Positions 1 to 7,478 of a stretch of DNA of 24,367 nt are shown in pieces (the first letter of the stretch is position 1; every line of letters starts with the position of its first letter). The translations under genes and the position numbers were made by a program. The notes beneath the pieces were generated by a model. It worked only from the letters and a program-made list of their open reading frames with translations. It did not search any database and had not been told where the DNA came from. Origin of the DNA: Marinospirillum sp035271045 (GTDB lineage: Bacteria > Pseudomonadota > Gammaproteobacteria > Pseudomonadales > Halomonadaceae); NCBI RefSeq assembly GCF_035271045.1, contig NZ_DATESC010000004.1, forward strand, positions 1-24,367, written 5' to 3'.

Positions 1-450
1 AAACCTTGCAGTGCATTGCTGGTGAGTACGTCACAAGGCGCAAGCAGTTTAAAAAAGCACGATTAAACTGGCGCAAATCAGGCGGTGTACGCCGTTCGCT
101 GGGTTGGATTCCCGTTAATACAGCTGCCGCACAGTGGAAAACCCGTTAAAACCAGAATGGCTAAGTCAGTGCTGGACGCTGGCTGGGGTCAATTAAAAAC
201 AATGTTGGACTATAAATGCGCTCACGCAGGTATTGTTTTTAAGGTAGTGAACGAAGCGTACACCACCCAAACCTGTTCGAATTGTGGCAACTTGCCCGAA
301 TCGAGGCCGAGAGGTATCGCAGGACTTGGAATAAGAGAATGGACGTGCAGTGCGTGTGGTGCCACGCACGACTGCCGTGATGTTAATGCGGCCAAGAACA
401 TTCTTGCGGTCGGGCATGGCCGTCTAGCAGTAGGAATCCCCGTCCTTTAG
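1..450 (+). pseudogene. tnpB: tnpB pseudogene with internal frameshifting deletion
   Basis: TnpB is the RNA-guided nuclease of IS200/IS605 elements, related to Cas12. Two coding blocks lie in different frames. The first (codons from position 3 to 146) corresponds to residues of about 70-115 in the right-hand copy and then meets a TAA at 147-149. The second, in the frame of position 151 onward, encodes the C-terminal end: KTRMAKSVLDAGW, a four-cysteine zinc ribbon (CSNCG at 274-288 and CSACG at 346-360) and the RuvC-III aspartate (codon 379-381, in CRDVNAAKNIL). RuvC-I and RuvC-II are missing. An ORF opening at GTG 85 runs to 450, but its first 20 or so residues are out of the tnpB frame, so it is unlikely to be a real protein. 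The stop codon at 448-450 sits in the loop of the right-end hairpin. Confidence 0.85.
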
Positions 451-467
451 GGCAGGGAGGATGTCAA
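439..467 (+). repeat. IS605-type right-end hairpin, 3' end of likely omega-RNA
   Basis: CCCGTCC (439-445) pairs with GGGCAGGG (450-457) around the loop TTTA, with one bulged A and one G-T wobble; GAGGATGTCAA follows. The left-end hairpin of the right-hand copy (23215-23235) has the same TTTAG loop edge and the same trailing GAGGATG, so the two ends belong to one element family. In characterised IS605 elements the right end is bound by TnpA and forms the 3' scaffold of the omega-RNA, whose guide is the flanking sequence. Both roles are inferred here by family. Confidence 0.7.
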
Positions 468-479
468 TCGTTAAATAGG

Positions 480-734
480 TTATTTAAGGCAATCTTTGTA
501 GTAAATGCCACGGTAATCACGCCAGCCTTCTTTACCATTAGTATCGATATAATTTTTTACCATTCGACAGTAATCTTCGTCTCTATGCCCTTCACGCAAC
601 TCAGGAATATTGGTGTTAAATAGAAATTTATTAAAAAACAGATACATTAAAATTGCAAAAGCTAATATGAATAATATCGATGCAATCAGTGCAATGGATT
701 TATTCTTTTCTTCATCAGAAGAATTGTCAGGCAT
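480..734 (-). CDS. small single-pass membrane protein, function unknown
   Basis: An 84-residue protein I do not recognise with certainty. It has a charged N-terminus (residues 1-12), one strong transmembrane helix (about 13-34) and a soluble tail of about 50 residues with two cysteines (C56, C82) and a patterned YCRMVKNYIDTNG...GW...Y...C segment, which recalls small phage-type or accessory proteins of Gammaproteobacteria (memory only). GGAG lies at good spacing before the ATG, which supports a real start. It lies 35 bases after dauA on the same strand and may be the last gene of that run. Its stop codon is only about 13 bases from the inferred end of the IS remnant, so the element may have removed the original downstream region. 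Confidence 0.65.
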   Translation of the reverse strand: MPDNSSDEEKNKSIALIASILFILAFAILMYLFFNKFLFNTNIPELREGHRDEDYCRMVKNYIDTNGKEGWRDYRGIYYKDCLK

Positions 735-769
735 AGTTAAACTCCATACTTAATTGTTAGGATCATTCA

Positions 770-2506
770 TTATAAATCTAAAGCGGGTGTCGCTGGTTTT
801 TTCTGCCAGCGTTTACTGGCTTGGTTAGCGCTACGAGCAAAGCTTAGATGGGTACTTTTTCGTATACCAGCTCGCCGTAATTTTAAAATTAAACGCGGAC
901 TTAACCCAATAAAAATAATCGTTTTACCGGCTAGTATTAGCTGATCAATCGCACTGTTTAACGAATCAATGGCGGTAATATCTAAGCTGGGTACTTGCTG
1001 CATATCGACAAAAACAGCATCAATGCCTGTTGCAACCTGTGATAAGCGCCCAAGTGCTTTTTCAGCAGCGCCAAAAAACAGTGGCCCAGCAATACGTACA
1101 TAGGCTACACCTTTTGGTAGCTGCATATTTTGGTGTTCACGTTCACTTAATGTATAGGTTTGTGTCGCTTGTGCCATGCGTCCCATAAACAGTAACGAAG
1201 CCAGCACAATGCCCACGCTAACGGCCAGTACCATATCAAACATGACCGTTAAGCTAAAGCAAGTAGCTAACACCAGTAAATCACTGTTGGGTGCTGTTTT
1301 TATCATGCGAATAACATGATGTGCCTCGCTCATATTCCAAGCCACTATTAACAGCAAGCCAGCTAAAGCAGCCATAGGTAAGTAAGATAGCCAGTCAGAA
1401 AATATAAGAATGCTAGCTAATACCATCAACGCATGAAACAAAGCAGCAAAGGGCGAGCGACCACCTGCACGAATGTTTGCAGCGGTTCTAGCCAATGCGC
1501 CAGTAGCAGTGATACCACCAAAAAACGGTGCAACGATATTCCCCAAGCCTTGACCGACCAGCTCTGCATTGGGGTCATGCTTAGTGCCGGTTAATGAATC
1601 GCCCACCACAGCACACAGTAATGATTCGATTGCGCCCAGCATGGCAATGGTAAAAGCAGCAGGCAGCAGCGCACTAAACAATTCCCAACTAAAGCCGATG
1701 GCGTCACCTTGGGCATTGGGCATTAACCAAGGGAACAAAAATGAAGGTGCCACGGGTGGAATGCCACGCCCAGAAATTTCGTTAGCTGTGCCTTCATTCA
1801 GCATCCAAGTAAACTGATCGCCAAGCAAGGTTACTTCAAAACCACTGAACCAATGACCGCCCAACAGCGCTAAAGTTGTGCCTAACAACAAGGCGGGCAA
1901 ATGCCCCGGTACAGGTGTTTTTAAGCGTGGCCAAACTATAAGAATGGCTAGGGTGACAGCGCCTACTAAAAAATCGCCCCAGCTAATTTGTCCAACCAAG
2001 CTGAAAAAATCCATCAGCTTTACAAAAAAATGGGCGGTATTATCCATTCCACTAAGCCCAAAAAAATCTTTAAGCTGTAGGCTGGCAATAACTAGAGCGA
2101 TACCTGCTGTAAAGCCTAGGGTTACTGGTGCGGGAATAAATTGAATCAGTCGCCCCAGTCTTAATGCACCCATAGAAAGCTGTATAGCACCGGCCATTAA
2201 AGTAGCTAACAGCAAACCACCTAAACCGTACTGGCTAGTAACCGGTAATAAAATAACCACAAAAGCAGCGGTTGGACCACTAACAGAAAAGCGTGAACCG
2301 CCAGAAAGAGCAATTACTGCACCAGCGACTATAGCGGTATACAAACCATATTGTGGCGGCACGCCACTGGCAATTGCTAAAGCCATAGCCAGCGGCACAG
2401 CAATAATGCCTAGCGTAATACCTGCTAATAAATCAGCACGTAAATCCTGAAAGGTATAACCCTGTTTAAGAGTTTCTTTTAAAGCCGAAGCAAAGGGCAA
2501 GGCCAT
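770..2506 (-). CDS. dauA: SulP-family transporter, DauA-type (C4-dicarboxylate)
   Basis: A 578-residue inner-membrane transporter with a hydrophobic SLC26/SulP core (about residues 20-425) and a cytoplasmic STAS domain (about 440-560). It closely resembles E. coli DauA (YchM), sharing blocks such as GGSRFSVSGPTAAFVVIL, GAIESLLCAVV, GQGLGNI-APFFGGITAT and VAWNMSEAH. DauA carries succinate and other C4-dicarboxylates aerobically; other SulP members carry sulfate or bicarbonate, so the substrate is inferred. The start is supported by AAGGAT about seven bases upstream. The gene follows the 2OG oxygenase gene by 66 bases on the same strand, which suggests cotranscription; an oxygenase that consumes 2-oxoglutarate and releases succinate next to a dicarboxylate carrier is suggestive but no proof of a link. 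Confidence 0.9.
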   Translation of the reverse strand: MALPFASALKETLKQGYTFQDLRADLLAGITLGIIAVPLAMALAIASGVPPQYGLYTAIVAGAVIALSGGSRFSVSGPTAAFVVILLPVTSQYGLGGLLLATLMAGAIQLSMGALRLGRLIQFIPAPVTLGFTAGIALVIASLQLKDFFGLSGMDNTAHFFVKLMDFFSLVGQISWGDFLVGAVTLAILIVWPRLKTPVPGHLPALLLGTTLALLGGHWFSGFEVTLLGDQFTWMLNEGTANEISGRGIPPVAPSFLFPWLMPNAQGDAIGFSWELFSALLPAAFTIAMLGAIESLLCAVVGDSLTGTKHDPNAELVGQGLGNIVAPFFGGITATGALARTAANIRAGGRSPFAALFHALMVLASILIFSDWLSYLPMAALAGLLLIVAWNMSEAHHVIRMIKTAPNSDLLVLATCFSLTVMFDMVLAVSVGIVLASLLFMGRMAQATQTYTLSEREHQNMQLPKGVAYVRIAGPLFFGAAEKALGRLSQVATGIDAVFVDMQQVPSLDITAIDSLNSAIDQLILAGKTIIFIGLSPRLILKLRRAGIRKSTHLSFARSANQASKRWQKKPATPALDL

Positions 2507-2572
2507 ATAAAATCCTTCTTAAGTGATAAGAAATAAAAAAAGATACAGGCTGTTAGCTAGAAGTTGTATAAC

Positions 2573-3301
2573 TTAAAGTGCTGGATCTATCCTTCCATTC
2601 AATGAAGCATTGCAACGAAACCAGCCAGCAATACTCATGCGGTCTGCATTTGTTGGCAGTACTTCATGGGGCAAGTCTTCAGATAAAAAACAGACAAGCG
2701 TACCGCTTTTAGGTGCTATATCCAACAATGGTTGTTGTGTCTTTGGATGATACAGCCGCATCTCACCTGCATCTTGTATTTGCCAAGCAGGATTTAAATA
2801 AAGCACGGTAGTTACTTTACGGTTGCTGCGGCCACGAAAGCTGTCAACGTGCTTTTTATAAAAAGCCCCGGATGGGTAAAGTGCATAATGGCTTTCGTAC
2901 TCAAATAAACCTAAAAACAATTCACGGTTTAGGGTGTTTTTTAGTTCTTGCATTATGGCTAAGTAAGCTTGTTGTGCCAAGCTACTGCCATCTAGCCAGT
3001 GTGTATAATCACCACGTACGGCTTCATTTAGTAAACGGTTTTTACCTCGACCTATACCAGCGGGCGAAAGTAACGACTGTTCATGTAAGCATTGTAAGTC
3101 TTTTTGTAGTTGGGTGCATAACGCTTGTGACAAATAATTTTCTGCCACAAACCAGTGTTTTTCAACGAGATCATTAATTAAGCCAGTAAAGCAAATATTT
3201 GCCGGTACAGCAGGCATAACTAAATCGGGCATCACTAAGTCTGGGCTGAGAGGTGTTGATTGTGTTAAATCAATCGCTAATGCTAAAGGAATGTCAGACA
3301 T
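2573..3301 (-). CDS. 2OG-Fe(II) oxygenase, prolyl-4-hydroxylase-like
   Basis: A 242-residue soluble protein with the double-stranded beta-helix fold expected of 2-oxoglutarate/Fe(II) dioxygenases. The metal triad is visible: H151 and D153 in KKHVDSF and H212 in LPHEVLP, followed by the 2OG-binding arginine R221 in the segment NADRMSIAGWF. These enzymes couple decarboxylation of 2-oxoglutarate to hydroxylation of a substrate, often a protein side chain; the target here is unknown. The N-terminal 45 residues are outside the catalytic domain and hold a perfect tandem repeat, DLVMP-DLVMP (residues 21-30). The first gene of a minus-strand run with dauA; it diverges from glnE across 95 bases. The ribosome site (AGG about nine bases upstream) is modest. 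Confidence 0.85.
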   Translation of the reverse strand: MSDIPLALAIDLTQSTPLSPDLVMPDLVMPAVPANICFTGLINDLVEKHWFVAENYLSQALCTQLQKDLQCLHEQSLLSPAGIGRGKNRLLNEAVRGDYTHWLDGSSLAQQAYLAIMQELKNTLNRELFLGLFEYESHYALYPSGAFYKKHVDSFRGRSNRKVTTVLYLNPAWQIQDAGEMRLYHPKTQQPLLDIAPKSGTLVCFLSEDLPHEVLPTNADRMSIAGWFRCNASLNGRIDPAL

Positions 3302-3324
3302 TCTTGATTGCCTGCAAAATAATG

Positions 3325-3353
3325 TTGAGCTAGAGCGTAGCAGTAACTATGCT
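3325..3353 (+). promoter_or_regulatory. candidate sigma-70 promoter for glnE
   Basis: TTGAGC (3325-3330) and TATGCT (3348-3353) are separated by exactly 17 bases and each match four of six consensus positions. Transcription would begin near 3360, about 37 bases before the glnE ATG. It lies in the short gap between the divergent oxygenase gene and glnE. Prediction only. Confidence 0.4.
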
Positions 3354-3396
3354 GACTGCCTATTTTAAACTCTTTTTTTAGGAGAGGGTTATACTT

Positions 3397-6321
3397 ATGC
3401 TACAACTTGATCTGTCATGTCTGCCTTCTAAGCTACACACTATAACTCAGCAAAACTTCTCTCGCTTAAATGTTAACACCACACCAATACACTCAGTGGG
3501 TTTAGCCGAATTATTGGCGAGCAGTGATTATGCTGTTGAAATTTTAACAACGGATAGCGGCTTGTTAGCTAAGCTTGCTGAACAGCATTGGTTATGCACA
3601 TCACTTAAACTGAACGATTATCAACGCTGGTGTCAAGACTATTTAACCAATGAGCAAGGTCAGCCACCGGCTGATGAAGTTAGTTTACAACGTTGTTTAA
3701 GATTATTTCGCCGTGCTGTGATGCTGCGTTTATTGTGGCGTGATGCTTATTTTAAAGATCAGCCAAACCAAGTTTGGCAAACGGCTGCTGAAGTTTCTAT
3801 TTTAGCTGAAGTGACGACAGAAGCTGCACTTGCTTGGTTAGAAAACTTTTATGCTGAGGCTTGGGGTTTGCCTTATTCATCAGGTATTACAAAAGCTCAA
3901 ATAGACGCCGGTGAAGTTAAGCCGTTACGCTTAATTGTACTAGGCATGGGTAAATTAGGTGCTGGCGAATTAAACCTTTCTTCTGACATTGATTTGATTT
4001 TTGCTTTTGAAGCGCAAGGTGAAACTTTAGGTGGTAAGCGTAGTTTTGATAATCAAGAGTATTTCACACGTTTAGGTCGCAAGCTGATTGCGCTGTTGGA
4101 TAAAAATACCGCAGAGGGCTTTGTTTTTCGTGTGGATATGCGTTTACGTCCTTACGGTAATGCGGGCGCTTTAGTGTTTAGTTTTAATGCGTTGTTAGAT
4201 TATTATCAGCAGCAAGGACGTGATTGGGAACGCTATGCAATGATAAAGGCACGCGTCATTGCTGGTGATAAGCAAGCCGGTAGCCTTTTATTAGATGAGC
4301 TGCGTCCTTTTGTTTATCGCCGTTATTTAGATTTTAGTGCCATTAATGCATTGCGTGCCATGAAAGCGATGATTAATAGTGAAGTGCGCCGTAAAAGCTT
4401 AGATAACAATATAAAGCTAGGTTCAGGTGGCATTCGTGAAATAGAGTTTATTACGCAAGTTTTTCAGTTGATTCGTGGTGGGCGAGATACTGAACTGCAA
4501 GAGCGCTCCATTAAAAAAGTTTTACCCGTTATTTCTGGTTTGGGCTTAATGCCGCTAGAAGCAAGTAATGAACTCTTGGCTGCTTATACTTTTTTACGCA
4601 ATTTAGAGCACGCTTTACAAGGTTTAGCCGACAAGCAAACCCAAACTTTACCCGATAATGCGTTGGCGCAACTGCGTGTAGCTTGGCGTTGTGGTTTTGC
4701 CGATTGGCAAGCTTTGTATAGCAAGCTGCAAGCCGTTAAACAGCAAGTTCGCCAACATTTTGATGCCGTAATTGCTGACCCAGAAGAAGAGCAGCCAACG
4801 CCTTCAAACATTGATGAAGCGCTAATGTGTTTATGGCGTGATGAGACTGACCCAGCGCAAGCTTTGATTTCTTTACAGCAAGCCGGTTTTAAGCAAGCCG
4901 AAGCCAGCATGAAGTTATTAAGCGCCCTTTATTCAAGCCGTGCTGTGGCAAGTATGCAGGCAATAGGCAGAGAAAGATTGGATTTGCTTATGCCACAGTT
5001 GTTGATGGCGGTGGCAGCCACTAAAAATCCTGATGCAGCACTAGAAAGAACCTTGTGGTTAATTGAAGCTGTTTTGCGTCGTACCGCTTATCTTGTCTTG
5101 TTAACCGAAAATCCAGAAGCTTTGAATCAGCTAGTGACTATTTGTGCTGCAAGTCCTTGGTTGGCTGAGCAGCTTGCTAAAATGCCGATTTTGCTGGACG
5201 AATTACTTAGCCCAGAAACGCTTTATTCACCCGCTAAAAAGAGCCGTTTGCAAGATGAATTACGTCAGCAGCTAAGCCGTATTCCTGAAGATGATATGGA
5301 AGCCTTGATGGAGGCGTTACGTTATTTTCGCCATGCCAGTGTTTTGCGTGTGGCTGCTTGCGATCTAATTGCCAAACGCGATTTAATGAAGGTGAGTGAT
5401 TATTTAACTTACATCGCTGAAGTGTTGTTAGAACAGGTTTTACACCAAACTTGGCGTGATTTAACCCAACGTTATGGTCGACCTTTTTTAAGTAATGGAA
5501 GTCTTGCTGATACCGGCTTTATTATTGTTGGCTACGGTAAATTGGGTGGCATCGAGTTAGGTTATGGTTCTGACTTAGATTTGGTGTTTATCCATGACGG
5601 GCATCCAAGTTTAGGCAGTGATGGTGAAAAATCATTAGACAGTGTGACTTGGTTTAGCCGTTTAGGGCAGCGAATTATTCATTTTTTAGCCACAGCAACA
5701 CCCTCTGGTCAGCTTTATGATGTTGATATGCGCCTGCGCCCTTCAGGTAAATCTGGCTTGTTGGTGAGTAATTTAAAAGCCTTTGCCGATTATCAAAAAG
5801 TAAAAGCTTGGACTTGGGAGCATCAAGCTTTAGTTCGCGCGCGTGTTGTTTGTGGTGATCCGGAGTTAGCTGAACAATTTAACCAGTTGCGAGCGGCTAT
5901 TCTTAGTCAGCCAAGGGATCTTAATAAGCTGCGTGAAGATGTGGTGACTATGCGTGAGAAAATGCAAACCAATCTAGGTTCAAAGCAGGCGAGCAGCGGG
6001 TTGTTTCATGTAAAGCAAGATTCGGGTGGTTTAGTTGATATTGAATTTATCGTTCAGTATTTAGTGTTGGCTTATAGCCATGCTCACCCCAAGCTTTATG
6101 AGTTTACCGACAATATGCGTATTCTGGATGCGTTAGCCGCCACAGGCGTATTGCCTAACGAGCAGGTAACAAGTCTACAAGACGCTTATTTGGTGTATCG
6201 TCAAACTACTCACCATGCTGCATTAGATAAAGCCGGTGCTTTTTTAGATGCCGCTCCTTGGGTTAAACACCGTCAGCGCGTTACTCAAATTTGGCAAGCG
6301 CTTTTTACTATCACGCCTTGA
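3397..6321 (+). CDS. glnE: bifunctional glutamine synthetase adenylyltransferase/deadenylylase
   Basis: A 974-residue cytoplasmic enzyme, slightly longer than the E. coli protein (946). It attaches AMP to glutamine synthetase to shut it down and removes it to reactivate, under control of PII and glutamine. Two nucleotidyltransferase domains are visible. The N-terminal deadenylylase site is GMGKLGAGELNLSSDIDL with D197 and D199; the C-terminal adenylylase site is GYGKLGGIELGYGSDLDL with D726 and D728. Each is followed by a conserved DMRLRP motif and a helical glutamate-ammonia-ligase adenylyltransferase segment, so both activities appear intact. A strong ribosome site, GGAGAGGG, precedes the ATG. 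The stop is 14 bases before the start of the next gene, so the two are probably cotranscribed. Confidence 0.97.
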   Translation: MLQLDLSCLPSKLHTITQQNFSRLNVNTTPIHSVGLAELLASSDYAVEILTTDSGLLAKLAEQHWLCTSLKLNDYQRWCQDYLTNEQGQPPADEVSLQRCLRLFRRAVMLRLLWRDAYFKDQPNQVWQTAAEVSILAEVTTEAALAWLENFYAEAWGLPYSSGITKAQIDAGEVKPLRLIVLGMGKLGAGELNLSSDIDLIFAFEAQGETLGGKRSFDNQEYFTRLGRKLIALLDKNTAEGFVFRVDMRLRPYGNAGALVFSFNALLDYYQQQGRDWERYAMIKARVIAGDKQAGSLLLDELRPFVYRRYLDFSAINALRAMKAMINSEVRRKSLDNNIKLGSGGIREIEFITQVFQLIRGGRDTELQERSIKKVLPVISGLGLMPLEASNELLAAYTFLRNLEHALQGLADKQTQTLPDNALAQLRVAWRCGFADWQALYSKLQAVKQQVRQHFDAVIADPEEEQPTPSNIDEALMCLWRDETDPAQALISLQQAGFKQAEASMKLLSALYSSRAVASMQAIGRERLDLLMPQLLMAVAATKNPDAALERTLWLIEAVLRRTAYLVLLTENPEALNQLVTICAASPWLAEQLAKMPILLDELLSPETLYSPAKKSRLQDELRQQLSRIPEDDMEALMEALRYFRHASVLRVAACDLIAKRDLMKVSDYLTYIAEVLLEQVLHQTWRDLTQRYGRPFLSNGSLADTGFIIVGYGKLGGIELGYGSDLDLVFIHDGHPSLGSDGEKSLDSVTWFSRLGQRIIHFLATATPSGQLYDVDMRLRPSGKSGLLVSNLKAFADYQKVKAWTWEHQALVRARVVCGDPELAEQFNQLRAAILSQPRDLNKLREDVVTMREKMQTNLGSKQASSGLFHVKQDSGGLVDIEFIVQYLVLAYSHAHPKLYEFTDNMRILDALAATGVLPNEQVTSLQDAYLVYRQTTHHAALDKAGAFLDAAPWVKHRQRVTQIWQALFTITP

Positions 6322-6335
6322 AGAGAAAAAGTTTT

Positions 6336-7310
6336 ATGCCTCGTTTTAAACGCGCTAAGTTAGGTCGCCACCTAGTCATATTGCCTAGCAGCGCCGAAAA
6401 AGTATTGTTAGCACAAGCAACGTTAAATGATTTACGCAGCCAATATCCAAAACGTCCGTTAGATGTAATGACACCCATGAGCCTAACCAATCTTGTTCAG
6501 CGTTTCCCGCAGGTTGATGAATTGTGGAATATGCCCGAACCCAATATGAGCATAAAAGTATTTTGGAATGCCGGCATTGCTTTACAGGGTAAAGATTATG
6601 ATCGCGCTTGGGTGTTGCCCGAACGTTTTAAGCCAGCGCTTATTCCTGCCCTAGCCAATATTCCTGAGCGCACTGGCTATCGTGGCTTATACCGCTATGC
6701 GTTATTAATGGATATTCGCCTAGCGCGTAAAGACTTACACCCACATTTAGTTGACCGTTATCGCGCCCTTGCTTGGGATATCGGTGTGCCTTTGCCTGAT
6801 TATCAACCGATAAAACTGAAAGTAGATGAACAGCAGCAGCAAGCGCTGCTAAAAACCCATCAGCTCAATTTAGACAAGCCCATTTTAGTTTGGACTCCGG
6901 GAACGCAAGGTGTAGCAAGAACTAGCCTTAACGCTGCAGTTAATCATCAGCAGTTAGAAACGCAGCTATTACAAGCCATAGAGAAAGGCTGGCAAATTTG
7001 GTTATTTGCTTCACGCCATGAGCAGTTAGAAATTACTGACTTGTTAGCTAAAATGGATAAAATTATTCAAGAAACCGTTATCAATTTAGCAGGTTTATTA
7101 AGCTGGGATGAAGTCGTGGATTTAATGGCTTTAGCTAAAATACAGCTAGCGCAAGACAATGCTTTGGCTTTATTAGGTTTAAGTTGCGGCTTGCCGACTT
7201 ACTTAATTGCTGCAGAAAAAATACCAACAAACCTAGGACAGGCAAGTGGTTTGGGTGCTAGCTGGTTGTTGGTTGACCAGTTAGCGGCTCATCTAATCCC
7301 TTGGTATTAA
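6336..7310 (+). CDS. WaaF-like GT9 heptosyltransferase homologue, degenerate motifs
   Basis: A 324-residue protein of the ADP-heptose:LPS heptosyltransferase family (GT9). Family traits are RSQYPKRPLDVMTPMSL, the segment YDRAWVLPERFKPALIPALA, ERTGYRGLYRYAL and INLAGLLSWDEVVDLMALA. Its position after glnE agrees with the glnE/waaF neighbourhood of pseudomonads, where ilvE lies between them. Two expected motifs are eroded. The N-terminal GPSWVGDMVM-type loop, carrying the catalytic Asp, reads LPSSAEKVLLAQ with Glu in its place, and the C-terminal NDSGLMH donor-binding motif reads QDNALALLGL with no Ser-Gly or His. Length is near normal and the frame is open. It may be a divergent or inactive inner-core LPS enzyme. 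The ATG at 6336 is chosen because the family N-terminus starts just after it and a longer reading from 6291 would lie inside glnE; its ribosome site is weak. Confidence 0.8.
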   Translation: MPRFKRAKLGRHLVILPSSAEKVLLAQATLNDLRSQYPKRPLDVMTPMSLTNLVQRFPQVDELWNMPEPNMSIKVFWNAGIALQGKDYDRAWVLPERFKPALIPALANIPERTGYRGLYRYALLMDIRLARKDLHPHLVDRYRALAWDIGVPLPDYQPIKLKVDEQQQQALLKTHQLNLDKPILVWTPGTQGVARTSLNAAVNHQQLETQLLQAIEKGWQIWLFASRHEQLEITDLLAKMDKIIQETVINLAGLLSWDEVVDLMALAKIQLAQDNALALLGLSCGLPTYLIAAEKIPTNLGQASGLGASWLLVDQLAAHLIPWY

Positions 7311-7396
7311 GCCTTGTAGGTATAAAAATTGGCTAATTTTCGGTAAAATAAATTGTTGTAAAATTACTAGCTCAATTCAAAACCTGTTTTTAAGCG

Positions 7397-7432
7397 TATA
7401 ACTCTGGCGATAAGTGTGATCAAAAATTACAC
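7397..7432 (+). promoter_or_regulatory. candidate -10 box and operator-like dyad upstream of icd
   Basis: TATAAC (7397-7402) resembles a -10 box, with only a weak -35 (TTCAAA at 7376, spacing 15). Just downstream is the imperfect dyad GTGTGAT-N5-ATTACAC (7414-7432), with six of seven arm positions complementary. A regulator bound there would sit at the predicted transcription start. The regulator is unknown. The remainder of the 168-base gap after the heptosyltransferase gene shows no clear terminator. Confidence 0.3.
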
Positions 7433-7478
7433 CAGTAGAGAGTTGTCGATCATGCAACTAAAGGAATCGGGGAATTCA

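Larger units (their letters stand above)
1..467 (+). mobile_element. IS200/IS605-family element remnant, right part, cut by window edge
   Basis: This is the 3' part of a tnpB-carrying IS200/IS605 element. Bases 1-140 match the tnpB at the right edge of the window (from about 23909) with roughly nine differences in 140 bases. After 140 the similarity stops and the sequence jumps to the C-terminal zinc-ribbon region of TnpB. The element ends with an imperfect hairpin at 439-457 followed by GAGGATGTCAA, a typical right-end shape for this family. The exact 3' boundary, about 467, is inferred. The left part of the element lies outside the window. Confidence 0.85.

Noticed and set aside
85..450. 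A 121-residue ORF opening with GTG as a genuine short TnpB protein
   Set aside because: Its first 20 or so residues read the tnpB N-terminal block in the wrong frame; only the C-terminal part is TnpB-like, so it is a deletion product.
4584..4910. Minus-strand ORF of 108 codons inside glnE
   Set aside because: Serine-, lysine- and cysteine-rich shadow of a conserved gene.
7416..7478. A 21-residue N-terminal extension of isocitrate dehydrogenase from GTG
   Set aside because: Residue numbering matches the Azotobacter enzyme exactly from the ATG at 7479, which also has the good ribosome site.
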